NCBI GenBank assembly: GCA_913056455.1
Contig: CAJXMJ010000003.1
Coordinates: 1 to 64,000, forward strand
Length of the DNA: 64,000 nucleotides
Direction: 5' to 3'
Source: an uncultured Fodinibius sp.
GTDB lineage: Bacteria; Bacteroidota; Rhodothermia; Balneolales; Balneolaceae
Shown here: piece by piece, positions 1 through 7,951 of the stretch
Layout: each line of letters starts with the position of its first letter
How positions within the stretch are numbered: position 1 is the first letter of the stretch
Notes under the pieces: generated by a model
What the model saw: the letters and a program-made list of their open reading frames with translations, nothing else
Database searches by the model: none
What the model was told of the DNA's origin: nothing
Program-made: the position numbers and the translations under genes

Positions 1-339
1 GAAAAACGTGGGGGCTATCAGTTTTCTGGTCAGGATGTATACCTAAATATAGCGGGGGGATTAAAAGTGAACGATCCGGCTGCTGATTTAGGAGTAACCC
101 TGGCATTAGTATCAAGCTTTTTGGATAAGCCGATTTCTAATAAAGTAGCATTTTTAGGAGAAGTGGGGCTGGGAGGAGAAGTGCGGACGGTGAATAAAAT
201 TGATCACCGTCTTACCGAGATCAACAAGCTTGGATTTGGTCATGCTATCATTCCAAAATCAAATGCGGTGCAAGATAGCAAAGACCTGAAAACAAGTGGT
301 GTAGCAGATATTTCATCAGCGATAAAAAAAGCCCTTTAG
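1..339 (+). CDS. radA: DNA repair protein RadA (Sms), 3' part only
   Basis: The window opens inside this gene; 112 codons are visible. They form the Lon-protease-like C-terminal domain of RadA, recognisable from GGLKVNDPAADLGV, SSFLDKPI, the GEVGLGGEVR block and KLGFGHAIIP. RadA is a RecA-like ATPase that drives branch migration during homologous recombination. Its zinc finger and ATPase core must lie before the window. The reading frame is open from base 1, so the first ATG-like start inside the window is not the real start. It is the last clearly housekeeping gene before the defense island. Confidence 0.9.
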   Translation, partial: EKRGGYQFSGQDVYLNIAGGLKVNDPAADLGVTLALVSSFLDKPISNKVAFLGEVGLGGEVRTVNKIDHRLTEINKLGFGHAIIPKSNAVQDSKDLKTSGVADISSAIKKAL

Positions 340-357
340 CTTGAACTAAAGAGCTTT
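331..357 (+). terminator. possible radA terminator
   Basis: CTTTAG at 334-339 pairs with CTAAAG at 346-351 and is followed by a short T stretch. It overlaps the radA stop codon. The stem is short, so this is a weak call. Confidence 0.35.
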
Positions 358-466
358 TCAAAAATCGTAAAAATATTGTTAATACTGGTTTCGCTTCCGT
401 CTGCGCTGTTCACGGATGTTTTTCTTCAATGCCTGACGACATTGATACCGATTCCCAATAGCGATT

Positions 467-679
467 TTGAACAATATCCAAGAGTTTGATCTTGTGCTGG
501 GCGGGGGTTTTGTCTCTGGTTCTTTTGTAGGTACTGGTACAAGCTTGCTTGCTGCAATGTCATCAGGCAGAAATAGTATAGGCTATGAGATTGAAAAAAG
601 TTTTGCACCTATTATCCAAAATACGCTGACATCAGATGCGAGTCTTGAAATAATAAATAATGCTGTTCGTACTTGGTGA
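467..679 (+). pseudogene. C-terminal stump of a DNA methyltransferase
   Basis: About 65 codons match the end of a beta-class N4-cytosine/N6-adenine methyltransferase: the AdoMet-binding motif I core FVGTGTSLLAA followed by GRNSIGYEIEKSF. The catalytic DPPY-type motif and all upstream parts are missing. Similarity starts near 510 and the preceding bases do not look like methyltransferase coding sequence, so the 5' part was deleted. It converges on the restriction endonuclease gene with about 27 bp between the stops, as expected for a former methyltransferase-endonuclease pair. The fragment cannot methylate DNA. Confidence 0.7.
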
Positions 680-706
680 GCAAACTCTTTTCATGGAAGC
701 CGTGGA

Positions 707-1291
707 TTAGAAATCAAATTGTATCGTTATTCCACCTTTTTTCTTTTCGTAGTAAATAATATCAGCATTTATTGATTCTGATAAACTGCCTTTTGACTTA
801 TATGTTGTAGGTTTTATACTCACTGGCTCCCCATTGATATAGCCATCGATACCTTTACTCTCATCACTTTTATTAGCAAGCTGATAAGTTGTGTTTTTCA
901 TGTCAGCCACTTTTTTTAAAATAGCTTCTTGAAAACGTAGTCCGGCAAAAGTTTTGTAAAGTACTAAGTCCTCAACCCATGTTTCAATCATTTCACGGTC
1001 AATCTTTGACATAGCCTTCTTCATTTTATTGACCATTTTCTCAATTTTATCACTTGCTTTTTTACGGGCTTTAGGGTGCTTTTTCTCATACCAATTTTTC
1101 CACTCTTCAAATGTCCTACCGTCAAACTCTTGGATTAAATCGCTCATTTGCCCTACAACCTTGGGGCGTGTACCCTGAGCATTTTGGTTGGCTATATTTA
1201 TAAGTTGCGTAGTGTATTTTGGAAAGTCAGGAGATTCACCAATTACAGTTTCTTTAATTTCGTCATTGTAAATTTTTACTTTTTTACTCAT
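707..1291 (-). CDS. type II restriction endonuclease, MjaI-family-like
   Basis: A 194-residue protein. The N-terminal block FPKYTTQLINIANQNAQGTR followed by PKVVGQMSDLI matches what I remember of the MjaI endonuclease family; its prototype cuts CTAG. Near the C-terminus GIDGYI, then SIKPTTYKSKG, fits a PD-(D/E)XK-type nuclease core with Asp and Lys in place. The start overlaps the stop of the upstream controller gene by 4 nt, so the two are translationally coupled. The partner methyltransferase is only a stump, so either the nuclease is inactive, its sites are protected by another enzyme, or it is silent. The family name is from memory and should be searched. Confidence 0.65.
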   Translation of the reverse strand: MSKKVKIYNDEIKETVIGESPDFPKYTTQLINIANQNAQGTRPKVVGQMSDLIQEFDGRTFEEWKNWYEKKHPKARKKASDKIEKMVNKMKKAMSKIDREMIETWVEDLVLYKTFAGLRFQEAILKKVADMKNTTYQLANKSDESKGIDGYINGEPVSIKPTTYKSKGSLSESINADIIYYEKKKGGITIQFDF

Positions 1292-1497
1292 AAGTCCTTG
1301 AATAATCTACTTAACGAAATCCCAAAGCCTTTAGCAATTTTTTCTAAATTGACAAGAGATACGTTTCTTTTACCAAGTTCTATACTTGCTATATAGGTCC
1401 TATCTAAGCCACAGAGATGTGCGAACTCTTCTTGACTTAAATCCCGATCATGCCGAAGCTCTCGGATTCTATTTCCTATTTTAGTTTTAATATCCAT
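1288..1497 (-). CDS. restriction-modification controller protein (XRE family)
   Basis: A 69-residue single-domain helix-turn-helix protein: IRELRHDRDLSQEEFAHLCG, then the recognition helix DRTYIASIELGKRNVSL and the closing LEKIAKGFGISLSRLF. Size, domain layout and position directly before an endonuclease gene are typical of C proteins, which delay endonuclease expression until methylation is complete. A C-box-like site lies 40 bp upstream. The gene ends in a 4-nt overlap with the endonuclease start. Confidence 0.8.
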   Translation of the reverse strand: MDIKTKIGNRIRELRHDRDLSQEEFAHLCGLDRTYIASIELGKRNVSLVNLEKIAKGFGISLSRLFKDL

Positions 1498-1536
1498 TAG
1501 ATTTACAATAGCATAATTGTTGGCGATACGTCAACG

Positions 1537-1547
1537 GACTATGAGTC
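1537..1547. promoter_or_regulatory. C-box operator
   Basis: GACT ATG AGTC matches the GACT-N3-AGTC half-site pair bound by C proteins of type II systems. It lies 40 bp before the controller start. Just downstream on the minus strand is TTGACG and, 18 bases later, TATTGT, a plausible promoter that the C protein could switch on or off. Confidence 0.6.
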
Positions 1548-1693
1548 ACATTTCAAATTAGTTCTCTTGAAATATTACAGAGTTAGGCACAAGAAATTTA
1601 CCTTGAAAAAATAACAACAAAACTAATCGACCTTTGAAATAATGGATAAGTGACTTCTGGATCTTTAGCAGCATAGTTTTCCTATGCATGTAG

Positions 1694-2086
1694 GCTGCAT
1701 TCTCGAATAAAAAGTATATGGACCTGTATATACGTCCCGGTTCCAGCCGGGAGAAAAGGGAAGAGGTAATTGAAGAGTTTTATCGGAAGGAGTTAAAGAA
1801 TCAGATCCCGTCGCTGATTGATAAGTGGGAGCAAAAAATGGAAATAAAGGATTGACAATTCCTCCAAATGAAGACCAAATGGGGGTCGCGCATTACGGAG
1901 GATCAAAAGGTCATCCTCAATCTTGAGCTGGTCAAAAAGTTGACCGAGTGTCTGGAATATGTAATTGTCCATGAGATGGTGCACTTAGAAGAACGTTTGC
2001 ATAACGAGCGATTTAAGAAGCTGCTGGATAAATATATGCCCTCCTGGAGAGCACGACGCGAGCAGTTAAGTGAGCTGGTTTTTTGA
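1694..2086 (+). pseudogene. YgjP/DUF45-type M48-like metallopeptidase, truncated and with an in-frame stop
   Basis: One reading frame carries LYIRPGSSREKREEVIEEFY from 1724, then MEIKD, a TGA stop at 1853-1855, then QFLQMKTKWGSR and the zinc motif HEMVHLEERLHNERF, ending at 2086. That order matches the second half of YgjP-like metallopeptidases. The stop is in frame, with no frameshift, and sits where relatives often have Trp (TGG to TGA). The N-terminal half is missing: a TAG closes the frame at 1691. The usual GSC near the zinc site reads GSR. Such peptidases are often found beside restriction genes. Confidence 0.7.
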
Positions 2087-2247
2087 ATGTATGAGGAGAT
2101 AATTTAATGGCAGAAATTGTGAATACAGGTTCAAGATTATATTGTAGCATAAATAGTGTTTAGAGCTCGTAGCAAGTATATTGATGGTCGTGATGCTCGC
2201 AAAATCTTGATATGTCTTGACTGTTTTAGGGGTAAGAGGAAGTAACA

Positions 2248-2478
2248 TTACTCTCCTTTATGACCAATAAAACAGACTGTCCCATCAACTTTTGAAACGG
2301 AAAGGAATTTCGATGATCCAACCCTTGGTTCATCGAGCAGTGAAAAACTGATTAATATTTCATTATTGGGATTAGACCGGTATATCCTACTTGGGGGGGA
2401 TTATTCGGAATGTACTTCCAATTCAATGTTATTACTCAAGAATTTTCTGGCAAGTTTTAAGGCTTCTTTTTCATTCAT
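2248..2478 (-). pseudogene. small unknown gene interrupted by one TAA
   Basis: Reading from ATG at 2478, the frame gives MNEKEALKLARKFLSNNIEL then EVHSE, a TAA at 2401-2403, and continues in the same frame to 2248 with ILISFSLLDEPRVGSSKFLS and VDGTVCFIGHKGE. The regular protein-like composition on both sides of the stop suggests a 76-codon gene broken by a single substitution. The fold is not recognised; a small immunity-type protein is one guess without direct support. Confidence 0.45.
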
Positions 2479-2550
2479 GGAATTTATATTATTGTTTCCT
2501 TCTTGAGGATAAATAAGATTCAAAGTTTAAGCAATAATCATGTATTCCTG

Positions 2551-3417
2551 ATGAATAGGTTTTTTACCCCCATAAAAAAATATAGCTATATATTAATTGG
2601 ACTCACTTTTTTAATAGCAACATTCTTTTTACCTAATCCTGCAAATGCTCAGTCAGACTTTTCGAAATCACAGAGGGTAACTGTGATTGATAGTATGGAA
2701 GTACCTGCGAACTTAAGTAGAATGCAGGTGGAAGACGATCTTCTGAAGCAGGCGCGAAAACGAGCGGTTGAGCAGGTTACAGGGGTAAGAGTTAATGTAG
2801 CAAATGTGAGTATTGCTACAGAAAGTGGAAACGATGTGTTTGAATCATATCAAGAACTGGTTCGAAATTCGGTTTCAGGACGTATAATTCAGGAAAGTGA
2901 ACCAAAATTCTCGTGGGGGAGTAGCCAGGTCCTTTATATACACTACTCTGCTACCGTTGCCAAAGAAACTGAATCTCGGGATCAATATTTTGATGTGGAG
3001 ATGGAAATAAACAAGCCTGTATTTACTGTAGGTGGAGAAATGCAGTTAACAGTTGAACTATCAAAAGATGCTTACATAACCATCTTTTCCATAACAGAGG
3101 GTGGCAAGGTAAGTGTTCTTTTCCCAAATGCATATATGACAGAAAATTTTGTAGATGGTAGTACTCAGCGCATTATCCCGAATGATAAAGAGAAAGATAA
3201 ATTATCATTCACTCTTCAGTCTCAATCAGACAATCCTAAGTCGAAATATGCCGAACTATTGTTGTGTATAGCGACTAAGGAAAAAGTATCATATGATAAG
3301 CTTCAAACTGATATGAAGTACAATTCTAACTGGCTCGAGCTTAACCGGTGGTTAATGAAAATTCCAAGAGATCATTGGGCTCAATCTTACGTCTCCTATC
3401 AGGTATTTCCAAAGTAG
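2551..3417 (+). CDS. secreted DUF4384-domain protein
   Basis: 288 residues from ATG 2551; an upstream TTG at 2503 would add 16 residues before the signal peptide and is less likely. Residues 1-33 are a signal peptide (KKYSYILIGLTFLIATFF, then NANAQ-like cleavage). The next part, LLKQARKRAVEQVTGVRVN and NSVSGRII, resembles the N-terminal domain of FlgT/LPP20-type proteins. The C-terminal half, with VGGEMQLTVELSKDAYITIF and KVSVLFPNAY, is a DUF4384 domain. DUF4384 often occurs with caspase-like or kinase proteins, and here a caspase-domain protein starts 137 bp downstream in the same direction. The exact role is unknown. Confidence 0.75.
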   Translation: MNRFFTPIKKYSYILIGLTFLIATFFLPNPANAQSDFSKSQRVTVIDSMEVPANLSRMQVEDDLLKQARKRAVEQVTGVRVNVANVSIATESGNDVFESYQELVRNSVSGRIIQESEPKFSWGSSQVLYIHYSATVAKETESRDQYFDVEMEINKPVFTVGGEMQLTVELSKDAYITIFSITEGGKVSVLFPNAYMTENFVDGSTQRIIPNDKEKDKLSFTLQSQSDNPKSKYAELLLCIATKEKVSYDKLQTDMKYNSNWLELNRWLMKIPRDHWAQSYVSYQVFPK

Positions 3418-3554
3418 GCCAATGCGATTACAGATAAGAATAGGGAATCATAAAATGACCAAGTGAAAGGTTATTGCTAAAAAAAATACAATTAATGATT
3501 CTTAGCATCATAATTATTAGATTCTTTATTTATAAATAAATAAACATCTTAAAT

Positions 3555-6134
3555 ATGGTTTTGGGGAATAAAGCTACTCTTGTAAGAATAATAAAGTCAT
3601 GTGTGATTGCGTATTTTATCTTTTCTACTTCACCAGCTAATTCGCAAAATATTTATGAATTAGATCAACAAAATGATCTCAATGATGTTCATATTACCAA
3701 TGAAAATATTTCTTGGATGGTTGGAAGGGATGGAACAGTATTAAAGATTAATAAATCAAGTGAGCCTACAAGGATAGACTTAAAAACCAATAAGTGGTTG
3801 AAAAGTATATATTTTACTAATGCTAATGAAGGTTGGATTGTTGGGAGTGACGGAGTAGTCTACCATACAAAAGACAAAGGGGACACATGGACTAAACAAG
3901 AGTCCAATGTTGAAAAATCTCTACGTGGAGTTTATTTCTTTGGAAGTCAACATGGATGGATTGTTGGAAATGATGGCTTGATTTTATCTACAAGTAATGG
4001 AGGTAAGGACTGGAAAAAACGATATTTCAACGAAAGTATAATTCTCGAAAGTGTTTATGCTCTTGATTCAAAAAATGTATGGATTGTAGGAAATAAAGGA
4101 ACAGTTATTAATACATTTGATGGCGGTGAAACCTGGAACAAAATCAAGTACACAGGTAATTGGTTAAGATCAATTTATTTCGTTGATAATCAGCATGGAT
4201 GGATAGTTGGACAAAATGGTACAATTCTAAAAACTGATGATGGGGGTAAAACGTGGGATAAACAGGTAAGTGGAACAAAAAAATGGTTAAATGACGTTTT
4301 CTTTGTGTCGAAAAATGAAGGGTGGTGTGTTGGAGATAATGGTCTAATTCTGGAAACTAATAATGGTGGAAGTACCTGGATACCAAAAGAAAGCAACACG
4401 TCCAATTTTCTCAGAGGTATATACTATAAAGAATCTGGAATTGTGGTCGGGGAAGCGTCGATGGCATTTAATTTTTCTAAAGATGAATTAAAATATTTTG
4501 TCCCTTCTAATGACAAGAAATTAAGCGAAAAAAAATTATCGAGACCTCCTGATATAAAAGTGTCAGATCCAATTTACAGAGATTCAAATGGAGATAATCG
4601 ATTAGAAGGAAAGGAAAATGCCACGATTACTTTTGTCCTTTCTAATGAAGGAGAAGGACCAGCAAAGAATATTCAAATTAGTGGAAATACTAACTCTGCC
4701 ATTGAGGGGTTAAAAGCACAAGTCGGAAATATAAAACCTGGTGAAAAACGTAGTATTTCTCTCACCTTAAGGGGGGAGAAGCATATACAGGATGGTGAGG
4801 CTGAAATAACATTTAATTTTACAGAAGCGAGTGGGTTTGAACCAGCTCCTATTCGATTAACTATTCCTACTCTTGCCTATCGACCTCCAAATTTGAAAAT
4901 TACAGACGTAGCCGCTGAAGACGACCAGGGACGAGGTATTATTAAGCCGGGTATTGTTGTTAATATTACAGTAAGAGTTCAAAATAAAGGCGTCGGTACG
5001 GCTGAAAATGTCAAAGTTAGTCTACGTGCTGGAGATAACATTTTTATTGGTGGAAAAGAACGAGGAACATACTCAGAAACTATTGGAAAACTTGAGTCTG
5101 GAGACTGGCATGACATTTCGTTTGAAGCTTTTAGTAATAACCGAGCGGAAAGTTTTGCTATCAATGCGACCGTTGAGGAATCGAATGGTAAATATGGAGT
5201 TGCTGATCAAAGCCTTGGCCTTGAAATGGATGAGCAACAATTAACTATGCGTGAATTAGAAATAAAGGGTCAAGAAATTGAAGAAAATAGAAATCGTGAA
5301 GCTCCTTCCCTAAAGGTTGATATTGAAAATAATATCCCAAAAACTAATGACATAAATAGTGATGCCATTGCTGTTATCATTGGCAATCAAAACTATCGTG
5401 GGGATACTCCCGATGTAGCTTATGCCCTCCGTGATGTTTCTATGATGCGTGAGTATTTACAAACAACTTTCGGATTTAAGCCTGGAAACATTTTGTATTA
5501 TGAAAATGCCTCCTTGGGCGATATGAGAACATTATTTGGAACAGAATCAGGACCGGGTAGGATTCAGGATTTAGTCCATGATGGAGAAAGTGATGTATTT
5601 GTATTCTACTCTGGTCATGGGGCACCAAGTACTGATGACGGTACTGGTTATTTGATGCCCGTTGATGGCAATACCAATAATTTAGATGCAACAGGATATA
5701 AATTGGACTTGTTATATGAAAATCTTTCAAAAATTAATTCCAACTCTACAACCGTAGTAATTGATGCTTGTTTTTCTGGTGCTTCCGGGTCGGGTGAAAT
5801 GTTAATAAACAAAGCTTCACCGATTGGCATAAAAGTAAATAATCCTGCCGAAAATTTAGGGGATGATGTTGTGGTTGTGGCTGCAGCAAGTGGAAGTCAG
5901 ATAGCCAGTTGGTATACGGAAAAACGTTATGGGTTACTAACCTACTTTTTTCTAAAAGGAGTAAAAGGAAATGCAGATCTAAATGGAGATAAAAAAATTA
6001 CAGTTGGAGAACTACGAAAATATTTAACGGATTCCTCTGATGGGTTACCTTATAAGGCACGAGCTCTCTACGGTAGAGAACAAATCCCTCAGGTGTTTGG
6101 AAATGATAATAAGGTTGTTTTAGAATTGGATTGA
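3555..6134 (+). CDS. exported beta-propeller / CARDB-like / caspase-family protein
   Basis: 859 residues. A signal peptide (about 1-30) is followed by 6-7 repeats of about 42 residues, each with a W-I-V-G-x-x-G core and an xT-x-DGGxTW turn, as in Ycf48/BNR propellers (about 35-310). Two Ig-like CARDB-type domains follow (about 325-410 and 430-540), then a short charged helix. The C-terminus (about 595-859) is a caspase/metacaspase p20-type domain: AVIIGNQNYRG, catalytic His688 in YSGHG and Cys739 in DACFSG, both intact. The likely activity is a cysteine protease with Arg/Lys or Asp specificity, not determinable here. Probably exported, acting with the DUF4384 protein upstream. Confidence 0.85.
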   Translation: MVLGNKATLVRIIKSCVIAYFIFSTSPANSQNIYELDQQNDLNDVHITNENISWMVGRDGTVLKINKSSEPTRIDLKTNKWLKSIYFTNANEGWIVGSDGVVYHTKDKGDTWTKQESNVEKSLRGVYFFGSQHGWIVGNDGLILSTSNGGKDWKKRYFNESIILESVYALDSKNVWIVGNKGTVINTFDGGETWNKIKYTGNWLRSIYFVDNQHGWIVGQNGTILKTDDGGKTWDKQVSGTKKWLNDVFFVSKNEGWCVGDNGLILETNNGGSTWIPKESNTSNFLRGIYYKESGIVVGEASMAFNFSKDELKYFVPSNDKKLSEKKLSRPPDIKVSDPIYRDSNGDNRLEGKENATITFVLSNEGEGPAKNIQISGNTNSAIEGLKAQVGNIKPGEKRSISLTLRGEKHIQDGEAEITFNFTEASGFEPAPIRLTIPTLAYRPPNLKITDVAAEDDQGRGIIKPGIVVNITVRVQNKGVGTAENVKVSLRAGDNIFIGGKERGTYSETIGKLESGDWHDISFEAFSNNRAESFAINATVEESNGKYGVADQSLGLEMDEQQLTMRELEIKGQEIEENRNREAPSLKVDIENNIPKTNDINSDAIAVIIGNQNYRGDTPDVAYALRDVSMMREYLQTTFGFKPGNILYYENASLGDMRTLFGTESGPGRIQDLVHDGESDVFVFYSGHGAPSTDDGTGYLMPVDGNTNNLDATGYKLDLLYENLSKINSNSTTVVIDACFSGASGSGEMLINKASPIGIKVNNPAENLGDDVVVVAAASGSQIASWYTEKRYGLLTYFFLKGVKGNADLNGDKKITVGELRKYLTDSSDGLPYKARALYGREQIPQVFGNDNKVVLELD

Positions 6135-6184
6135 AAATACGAAGTAAATTATTTGCTTATGAAAATATCAAGAGAGTTACATTG

Positions 6185-6207
6185 AGCCTGCCTGGGAGGA
6201 GCAGGCT
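6185..6207 (+). terminator. rho-independent terminator after the caspase gene
   Basis: AGCCTGC at 6185-6191 pairs with GCAGGCT at 6201-6207, followed by a T-rich run. Confidence 0.7.
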
Positions 6208-6315
6208 TTTTCTATTGTTTTCTTATACTCAGTATATGGTATCTCGATAGTTATCTTTACTTTATTATATTCTGTTTTAAAAAAAATCATTTACATCCCC
6301 AATCAGTTGGCTTTA

Positions 6316-6546
6316 ATGCAATTAGAGAAGAAATCACTGCGAGAAACAATCAACAAGGCTTTTCTCAAGGAGACGGTGAACCGATCTACGGTTAATTATT
6401 TTAAGTCGAAACTGGGACAGCTACTGGCTAATATAGAGTTGGCGGAGAAGAAAGTGGAATATGAGGAGGAGATAAATCAGTTGATCAATGATTTGTATAA
6501 AATAAATCCTGAAGAGATGTCTATCATCGAGGAAGTTGTAGATTAA
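6316..6546 (+). pseudogene. small remnant resembling the two ends of a type IIG restriction enzyme
   Basis: 76 codons from ATG 6316; a TTG at 6307 is the alternative start. The first part (KKSLRETINKAFLKETVNRS, YFKSKLGQLLANIE) resembles the N-terminal segment of large Bacteroidota type IIG/Eco57I-like enzymes. The last 28 residues (EEEINQLINDLYKINPEEMS) resemble their C-terminal tail, where the motif reads like IN-x-LVYxLYGLTxEE. Nothing of the nuclease, methyltransferase or specificity core lies between. It may be an internally deleted enzyme that stayed in frame, or a genuine small protein. It precedes the HEPN gene by only 16 bp. Confidence 0.45.
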
Positions 6547-6562
6547 CTAATTCGTTATCGAT

Positions 6563-7924
6563 ATGAATCTATCCTTCAATTCTGATTTTACAATTAAAGG
6601 AGAGTTTTGGAGACCAGAAGCTCCTGAAAACATTGTGAATGGTAGGATTGAATATGGCTCCGACAATGAAATTAAACTGATTCTATATGGTCAGTTCTCA
6701 GGGTCTTTGGATGAAGTGAGTATAATTAACGGGACAAAAAATGGTGGGCAAGATTTAACACTGATAAATAATTTAGTTAAAAATGCTCAGGGTGGATTGG
6801 AAAAATTCACCGAAGTGACCTATTCCTGTGAATATATTTTTTATGGCAATTTATATGAAAGAGAAGAAGATATAAAGTTTGATATAATCTCATTTAGTTA
6901 TACAAATCTGGATGAATGGTTTAATCATGACTGCTTTAATTACGACGGTATATTAACGGATGATTGGAGAGTCTCGATTAGTCATTTGCCTTCTAAAGAG
7001 ATTGAGATACAAAGTGAGAAGTTTACACTTGAAACATCTTCTTCATTTAAATTAGGAACTTCTCTTGGTACTCATGTAGAAATTGACTTCTCTACTTTTT
7101 GGATTTTAAAATCTGATCAAAAGCTATCCATTGCTTATCTGGTAGACTGCATTAAACTTATACAAAATTTTTTGACTCTTTGTGTAGATACCGCCTGTTC
7201 TACCCAGTTTATTAATGCACAGAGCTTGGAAGAGGATAGGGGCTCAATACAGATTGTTAGGTCAAGAAGCTTTGATAATGACTACCAGAAAAAGATGCAC
7301 CATGATATGGTAATCACCTACCAAGATATTGAGGATAGGATAGACTTAGTGCTAAATAACTTATTTGATCTAAAAAATAGTTTTGAATCAATTGTTAATC
7401 TATTCACAGCTAATTATTACAAATCAGATACGTATCAAGAGATACGTTTTTTGAATTTAACTCAGGCCTTTGAAGCATATTTCAGGTTAACTAAAGATAC
7501 TTTATATATATCAAAGGATAGGTATGAGGAGCTTACTGATAAACTAATGAGTTGCTACCCATCAGAGAGTAATCATGCCTTAAAACAAAAGATTAATAGT
7601 ACAATCAAATATGCGAATGAATACTCATTAAGGAAGAAGCTAAAAGTCTTTATAGGTTCTTTTGAGTCCAAAACCTTGGAGTACTTCGGGATTGAAGCTT
7701 CAACATTTGTTGACACTACTGTTTCGAATCGAAATTACTATACCCATTACGACAAAGACCTTAAAGAAGATGCCCTGAAAGGAGTAGAACTATTGAAAAG
7801 GGAAATCAAGCTAAAATATCTTCTTTTGATATATCTTTTTAAAGATTTAGGATGCAGTGAAGAGCTGGTTTTGAATGGTATTAAAGAAAGTGGACATGCA
7901 AGCTTCTTCATTCAAAAGGCATAA
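6563..7924 (+). CDS. ApeA-like HEPN-domain anti-phage protein
   Basis: 453 residues. The N-terminal half (NSDFTIKGEFWRPEAPENIV, then a beta-rich region) fits the ApeA N-terminal domain. The C-terminal third is helical with a HEPN RNase motif, Arg390-x4-His395 in SNRNYYTHYDKD. HEPN proteins of this type cut RNA on phage infection and stop growth of the infected cell. The active-site pair is intact. The gene starts a compact run with mcrB (27 bp) and mcrC, so its product may be an abortive backup to the McrBC nuclease. Family assignment is from architecture and motif, not a search. Confidence 0.75.
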   Translation: MNLSFNSDFTIKGEFWRPEAPENIVNGRIEYGSDNEIKLILYGQFSGSLDEVSIINGTKNGGQDLTLINNLVKNAQGGLEKFTEVTYSCEYIFYGNLYEREEDIKFDIISFSYTNLDEWFNHDCFNYDGILTDDWRVSISHLPSKEIEIQSEKFTLETSSSFKLGTSLGTHVEIDFSTFWILKSDQKLSIAYLVDCIKLIQNFLTLCVDTACSTQFINAQSLEEDRGSIQIVRSRSFDNDYQKKMHHDMVITYQDIEDRIDLVLNNLFDLKNSFESIVNLFTANYYKSDTYQEIRFLNLTQAFEAYFRLTKDTLYISKDRYEELTDKLMSCYPSESNHALKQKINSTIKYANEYSLRKKLKVFIGSFESKTLEYFGIEASTFVDTTVSNRNYYTHYDKDLKEDALKGVELLKREIKLKYLLLIYLFKDLGCSEELVLNGIKESGHASFFIQKA

Positions 7925-7951
7925 AAGTTCTAATACAGAAGACCCATAATT

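Noticed and set aside
379-505. Minus-strand stretch encoding IAIGNRYQCRQALKKNIREQ and a basic end
   Set aside because: It looks protein-like and could be the C-terminus of a lost gene, but it has no start, overlaps the methyltransferase stump and could not be assigned.
2092-2161. 18-codon frame starting MAEIVNTGSRLYC
   Set aside because: Too short, no homology recognised, no supporting signals.
3750-4450. Regular repeats that could be mistaken for a CRISPR or tandem DNA repeat
   Set aside because: They are the coding repeats of the beta-propeller; spacing is codon-based and the DNA is diverged. No CRISPR array was seen in the window.
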